A stretch of 64,000 nt of DNA from Sphingobacterium chuzhouense (GTDB lineage Bacteria; Bacteroidota; Bacteroidia; Sphingobacteriales; Sphingobacteriaceae). Within the stretch, counting starts at the first letter, position 1. The number at the start of each line of letters is the position of its first letter. Below, one piece after another: positions 60,735 through 64,000 of this stretch. The notes below the pieces were generated by a model that ran no database searches, was not told where the DNA came from, and saw only the letters and a program-made list of their open reading frames with translations. The position numbers and the translations under genes are program-made. The stretch spans positions 62,001-126,000 of the forward strand of contig NZ_JACNYL010000001.1 of NCBI RefSeq assembly GCF_014692525.1, read 5' to 3'.

Positions 60735-61629
60735 GAGGGTATTTCGTAATTAATTGCTGTATTTCTTCACTAAACTCCTTGAAAATTTCCTGCCAATGTT
60801 CCTTTTCTTTTAGATCATAGGTATAAAACCCTTTACCGTTATCCATTCCCGTTTCTTCTTTATCTCTCTTTTCCTGTAAAATTTTGGGTAGTGTCACTAT
60901 GTTGGATAATTCGCGGTTCAAATCTTTCATCACCATGCCATAGGCATACGTTCCCATCAAATCCATGTATCTAAAATTTCCAACAAATGGCAGATAAAAT
61001 CCGGCATCATTCCGACAGGCTCTATCCACACTTTCGACGGATGCAAAATCATTCTCCACCAAATAGATTCCTTCACGCAGCATAGCTGCCATCAATCTGG
61101 CTCGGATACTAAACCCATGCTGCACTACATAAGGATCTTTCTTCCAATATGTTTTCAGCCACTTTTCTACATCTGCCAAGCTGGCAGGATCAGTATACTG
61201 ATTGGCAATGACTTCTGCAAAAAAGGTTCGGGGAACGGGATACGTCCAGTTTAACCCCAATAGCCTTGTCTTATTGCGCATGTGCGTTTGTATCTCATCC
61301 AAACAGAGTCGCTCTAGATTGACGGCTATGATAGCATCATCGGCACACCTTTCCTCTACTTGCCTAATAAGTTCCTGTTTTTCTGCCAGTTGGTCAAGCG
61401 TGACCAGTACCACCAATTGGCTGCATATCTTTTCCGGCCAATCTGTGACAATATTTAGGTTTTTGCTTTCCGGCAAATACGCACTAATAGCTTCTCCTGC
61501 CTTTTGCCGATTTTCGGTCAATAGCGTTGCCGCATATCCCGAAAGCAATAAATCAGATACGATACTGTATGCCAGTTTATCCTGACCGATGACCATGATC
61601 GGGTATACCATTCCATTCTTTGCAGCCAT
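60715..61629 (-). CDS. 3-hydroxyacyl-CoA-dehydrogenase-like protein with altered active site
   Basis: 304 residues that align end to end with the protein at 62913-63917. The Rossmann loop reads GQDKLA (15-20) instead of GxGxxG. The catalytic His of GIHWAEP is Asn127 (GLNWTYP), and the usual SNTS Ser region reads VNLE (103-106). The paired Glu (FFAEV) and the C-terminal helical domain (DNGKGFYTYDLKE) are kept. By eye this is a pseudo-dehydrogenase. It may form a heterodimer with its intact paralogue. It begins one base after the aminotransferase stop (in transcription order). Confidence 0.82.
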   Translation of the reverse strand: MAAKNGMVYPIMVIGQDKLAYSIVSDLLLSGYAATLLTENRQKAGEAISAYLPESKNLNIVTDWPEKICSQLVVLVTLDQLAEKQELIRQVEERCADDAIIAVNLERLCLDEIQTHMRNKTRLLGLNWTYPVPRTFFAEVIANQYTDPASLADVEKWLKTYWKKDPYVVQHGFSIRARLMAAMLREGIYLVENDFASVESVDRACRNDAGFYLPFVGNFRYMDLMGTYAYGMVMKDLNRELSNIVTLPKILQEKRDKEETGMDNGKGFYTYDLKEKEHWQEIFKEFSEEIQQLITKYPHESFDR

Positions 61630-61630
61630 A

Positions 61631-62941
61631 TTATTCCATTTCTTTTAAAACTGCCTCACTTACCTCAATAGCGTGATCGATATCATTCTCTGTATGTACT
61701 GCAGATATATACCAAAGTCCCCGACCAATCACCCGAACGCCGCGGTCATGTAATCCCGCGATAAACTGTCTGAGCTTTACTTTATCCGTCTGGAATGTTT
61801 CCCTATAATTTTTTATGGTAGGCAATGAGGTAAACGCGGTATTGAACATGGGACCCGGTCCTTGTACCTGTAAGTTTTGTCCTGCTTGCTGTGCAGCCGC
61901 TTGCAAACCTGCTATCAAACGATTTCCCAAGCGGAACATCCGGTTATGCGTATCTGAATCCTGTTCCAACACCGCAATGGTCGCCAATGCCGCCGCTACA
62001 GTTGGATTACTGGTATTCATCGTACCCGCGTGGATTACCCTTGCCGATACAATCTCGTCCATCCATTCCCTCTTGCCTACAACAGCGCTAATCGGGTATC
62101 CGCTAGCAATGGCTTTAGCAAAAATGGATAGATCTGGTGTAACATCGTAATATTGCTGTGCCCCTCCTAATCCCAATCGAAATCCGGTAATAACCTCATC
62201 AAATATCAAGGCTATACCATAACGATCGCAAATAGTACGCAATCCTTGCAAAAAGCCTTCATGAGGCACGATACAGCCATTATTGCACATGATCGGCTCT
62301 GTAATAATCGCCGCCAATTCGTTATGCTTTTCTGCTACGACACGTTCCACTAAAGCCAAATCGTTCCACGGCAGAACAACAAAATCATCCTTACTATTGG
62401 GAGATAATCCGGCGGACCACGGAAACACATTTGGGCTATCTTCATCCCCCAATGCATCAGCAGACGCCGTGCTGATACCCCAGGCAACATTATCCAACCA
62501 ACCATGATAATGCCCTTCGAAACGCAGAAACTTATTCTTCCCCGTCTTCGACCTAGCAACACGGAATGCCGTTTGAACCGCTTCGGAACCATCTAAGCAA
62601 AAACGCATCAGCTCTGCCGAAGGAATCAATTGGTTTAATTTCTCCGCTAATTCAATCTCTTTGATATGTTGTCCGGCAAACAATTGTCCTTCTCGGGAAT
62701 ATTTTTCGACTGCCTCCAACACTTTCGGATGGGAATGCCCAACAATTAACGGCCCTTGGCTTAATGTGAAGTCCAAGTAGTCGTTACCATCTACATCATA
62801 TATATGTGTCCCTTCACCATGTGTATAAAAGATAGCATGAGGATGGTTGTATTTCCTAAATTCGGATGACACGCCCCCTGCTAAGACCTGACTGGCTCTA
62901 TCCAATAGATCCTTAGATTTTTGATAACTTCTTCTCTTCAT
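61631..62941 (-). CDS. Class-III aminotransferase, glutamate-1-semialdehyde-aminomutase-like
   Basis: 436 residues. PLP enzyme with GSEAVQTAFRVAR, LIFDEVITGFR (PLP-nitrogen Asp in DEVITG) and Schiff-base Lys in FAKAIASGYPIS. Close in wording to GSA aminomutase, but that heme-pathway enzyme would not be in this operon. Relatives include beta-amino-acid aminotransferases and epimerases. It overlaps the intact 3-hydroxyacid dehydrogenase gene by 29 bases, so an oxidised 3-keto acid may be its substrate or product. Confidence 0.88.
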   Translation of the reverse strand: MKRRSYQKSKDLLDRASQVLAGGVSSEFRKYNHPHAIFYTHGEGTHIYDVDGNDYLDFTLSQGPLIVGHSHPKVLEAVEKYSREGQLFAGQHIKEIELAEKLNQLIPSAELMRFCLDGSEAVQTAFRVARSKTGKNKFLRFEGHYHGWLDNVAWGISTASADALGDEDSPNVFPWSAGLSPNSKDDFVVLPWNDLALVERVVAEKHNELAAIITEPIMCNNGCIVPHEGFLQGLRTICDRYGIALIFDEVITGFRLGLGGAQQYYDVTPDLSIFAKAIASGYPISAVVGKREWMDEIVSARVIHAGTMNTSNPTVAAALATIAVLEQDSDTHNRMFRLGNRLIAGLQAAAQQAGQNLQVQGPGPMFNTAFTSLPTIKNYRETFQTDKVKLRQFIAGLHDRGVRVIGRGLWYISAVHTENDIDHAIEVSEAVLKEME

Positions 62942-63917
62942 TATATGCCTTTTCCCTAATATATTTCTCTGTATAACGTGTCGCTAAATCATAAATTTCC
63001 TTGTTGAATCGCGCGAAAGCTTCTTCCCAAGCCTTAGCCTGTTTTTCATCATAATGATAAAATCCTTTGCCATTGTGTATACCTCTCGCCCGTTCTGTTA
63101 CCAAAGGCCGCATCAGATCCGGTACATCTGTACGATTGCTCAATTTTGGGAGGATACCCTCAAAAGAATCAATGTAATCAGCAAATCCCATAAAGTCCAG
63201 TCGTCTGAAAATCCCCATCAAGGTTATCCATGACCCCACATCATATCGAAAAACCTTATCGGCGTCTTCCATCGTGGCATCACCATTTTCAACTAACGTC
63301 AATGCTTCACGATAAACCGCATACATCAGCCGGTTAGTAATAAAGCCTCGTATATCTTTTCTCAAAAGCGTAGGCTCCTTGCCCCAACTTTTCCCCAATT
63401 CCATCACCCGCTTGGCTATATCTAGATCTGTCTTTGCTCCACATGTGACTTCCAAAAAACGGGTCATATAAGCCGGTTCTGCCCAATGTATGCCGATAAA
63501 TCGACTGGGATTGGAAACGAACTGCTGCAGATCGCTGATTGGAATAGCTGAAGTATTCGAGGCTATAATGGCTTCTGGAGATACATGATCTGTAATTTGA
63601 TGATAAACCTTATTTTTGATTTCCATATCTTCAATTACACATTCCTGTACAAAGCTGCAATCCTTTATTTCTCGGTAATCTTCCGTCACCATGAGGTTAT
63701 GCACGCAATAATCCAAACCTTTGGGCAGTAGATTAGCTTTGTCTGCATGTCGTAGCAAGGTCACAATATGCTGAATGGCGGGATTCTTTTCTCCTGGTAT
63801 GGGAGCTAAGGCCACAACACGATATCCGGAAGCCAGTAAGGAAACCACGATACTACTCCCCATCAACCCAAGCCCTACAACAGCAATTTGTGTGTTTAAG
63901 CGATCATTCGTCTTCAT
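62913..63917 (-). CDS. 3-hydroxyacyl-CoA dehydrogenase family protein (intact paralogue)
   Basis: 334 residues. Rossmann NAD motif GLGLMG (15-20), Ser/Asn segment SNTSAIP (120-126), catalytic His144 in GIHWAEP with Glu in RFLEVTCG, C-terminal helical dimerisation domain with GKGFYHYDE. The stand-alone size is that of 3-hydroxybutyryl-CoA or L-carnitine dehydrogenases, which oxidise 3-hydroxy acids with NAD. It overlaps the RidA stop upstream and the aminotransferase start downstream. Confidence 0.9.
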   Translation of the reverse strand: MKTNDRLNTQIAVVGLGLMGSSIVVSLLASGYRVVALAPIPGEKNPAIQHIVTLLRHADKANLLPKGLDYCVHNLMVTEDYREIKDCSFVQECVIEDMEIKNKVYHQITDHVSPEAIIASNTSAIPISDLQQFVSNPSRFIGIHWAEPAYMTRFLEVTCGAKTDLDIAKRVMELGKSWGKEPTLLRKDIRGFITNRLMYAVYREALTLVENGDATMEDADKVFRYDVGSWITLMGIFRRLDFMGFADYIDSFEGILPKLSNRTDVPDLMRPLVTERARGIHNGKGFYHYDEKQAKAWEEAFARFNKEIYDLATRYTEKYIREKAYNEEKKLSKI

Positions 63918-64000
63918 GGGTACCGGGAAGCTTTACAATACAATCTATCTCTACACAAATTCCCTCTCCCAACACGGACTGTACCGTTGTTCTCGCAGGT
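63904..64000 (-). CDS. RidA (YjgF/UK114) family protein, N-terminus beyond window
   Basis: Only the last 31 codons are present, ending at TGA 63904-63906. The text PARTTVQSVLGEG-ICVEIDCIVKLPG matches the RidA C-terminus, including the Arg that binds substrate carboxylates. RidA proteins hydrolyse reactive enamine/imine intermediates released by PLP enzymes, which fits the two PLP enzymes of this operon. It overlaps the start of the dehydrogenase gene by 14 bases. Confidence 0.75.
   Translation of the reverse strand, partial: PARTTVQSVLGEGICVEIDCIVKLPGTHEDE

Noticed and set aside
61631..62941. HemL of heme synthesis
   Set aside because: Sequence is HemL-like, but the operon is catabolic and no hem genes are near.
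1..64000. Genomic island borders, insertion sequences, tRNA or rRNA genes
   Set aside because: None could be recognised by reading. A tRNA or IS scan would settle it.

Overview
The window looks like a chromosomal segment of a Bacteroidota bacterium, most likely a Sphingobacteriaceae member. This rests on paired SusC/SusD genes, many secreted lipoproteins, DUF4468, DUF4286, DUF983 and DUF4959/DUF5126/DUF5000 families, and several TAnnTTTG -7 boxes typical of the phylum. I cannot fix the genus. I saw no rRNA, tRNA, insertion sequence, phage gene or CRISPR array.

Layout. (1) 1-765: an alpha/beta hydrolase that runs off the left edge. (2) 1119-7318: a plus-strand copper island, with an HMA-AraC fusion regulator, CopA-type P-ATPase, cytosolic chaperone, exported HMA protein, and a multicopper oxidase fused to a CopB-like tail. 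(3) 7312-8663: a small divergent pair around a palindrome, a short XRE regulator, and about 0.6 kb of degenerate 21-bp tandem repeats with a higher-order 84-bp repeat. (4) 8664-16378: a DUF4468 protein, a beta-helix lipoprotein and its TonB-dependent receptor, then divergently an ABC transporter with a histidine-rich permease loop and a DUF3299-like periplasmic protein. I read this as a probable metal (zinc?) locus. (5) 16381-26317: mostly housekeeping genes on the minus strand (RsmE, CNNM/CorC, pyrophosphatase, DedA, HIT, GreA), plus a two-component system co-transcribed with an S9-type lipoprotein whose catalytic Ser and His both look replaced.

(6) 26528-54649: a large glycan-utilisation region. 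An AraC regulator sits tail to tail with a sugar-acid style operon (MFS transporter, HpcH/HpaI aldolase, aldo/keto reductase, Gfo/Idh, SDR). Next come a helical secreted protein, GH2, GH43, a BNR sialidase-like protein and SusD/SusC pair 2. Then come a DUF4350-like secreted protein, two tandem BNR sialidase-like lipoproteins, two surface glycan-binding style lipoproteins and SusD/SusC pair 1. A split sequence element is shared by the regions upstream of the AraC gene and of the MFS operon. Secreted enzymes would trim the glycan, the SusCD pairs would import fragments, and the aldolase operon would degrade the released sugar acid.

(7) 54999-57110: an aldehyde dehydrogenase and a PIN-toxin/antitoxin pair, the 54-residue antitoxin being very short. 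(8) 57156-64000: a tightly overlapping minus-strand operon of a D-threonine-aldolase-like enzyme, a ceramidase-like hydrolase, a membrane dipeptidase, two 3-hydroxyacyl-CoA-dehydrogenase paralogues (one with apparent active-site losses), a GSA-aminomutase-like aminotransferase and a RidA protein cut by the window edge. Its substrate is unknown to me. It is one of the better candidates here for an undescribed pathway, together with the 21-bp array, the S9 pseudoenzyme/two-component operon, and the putative metal locus.
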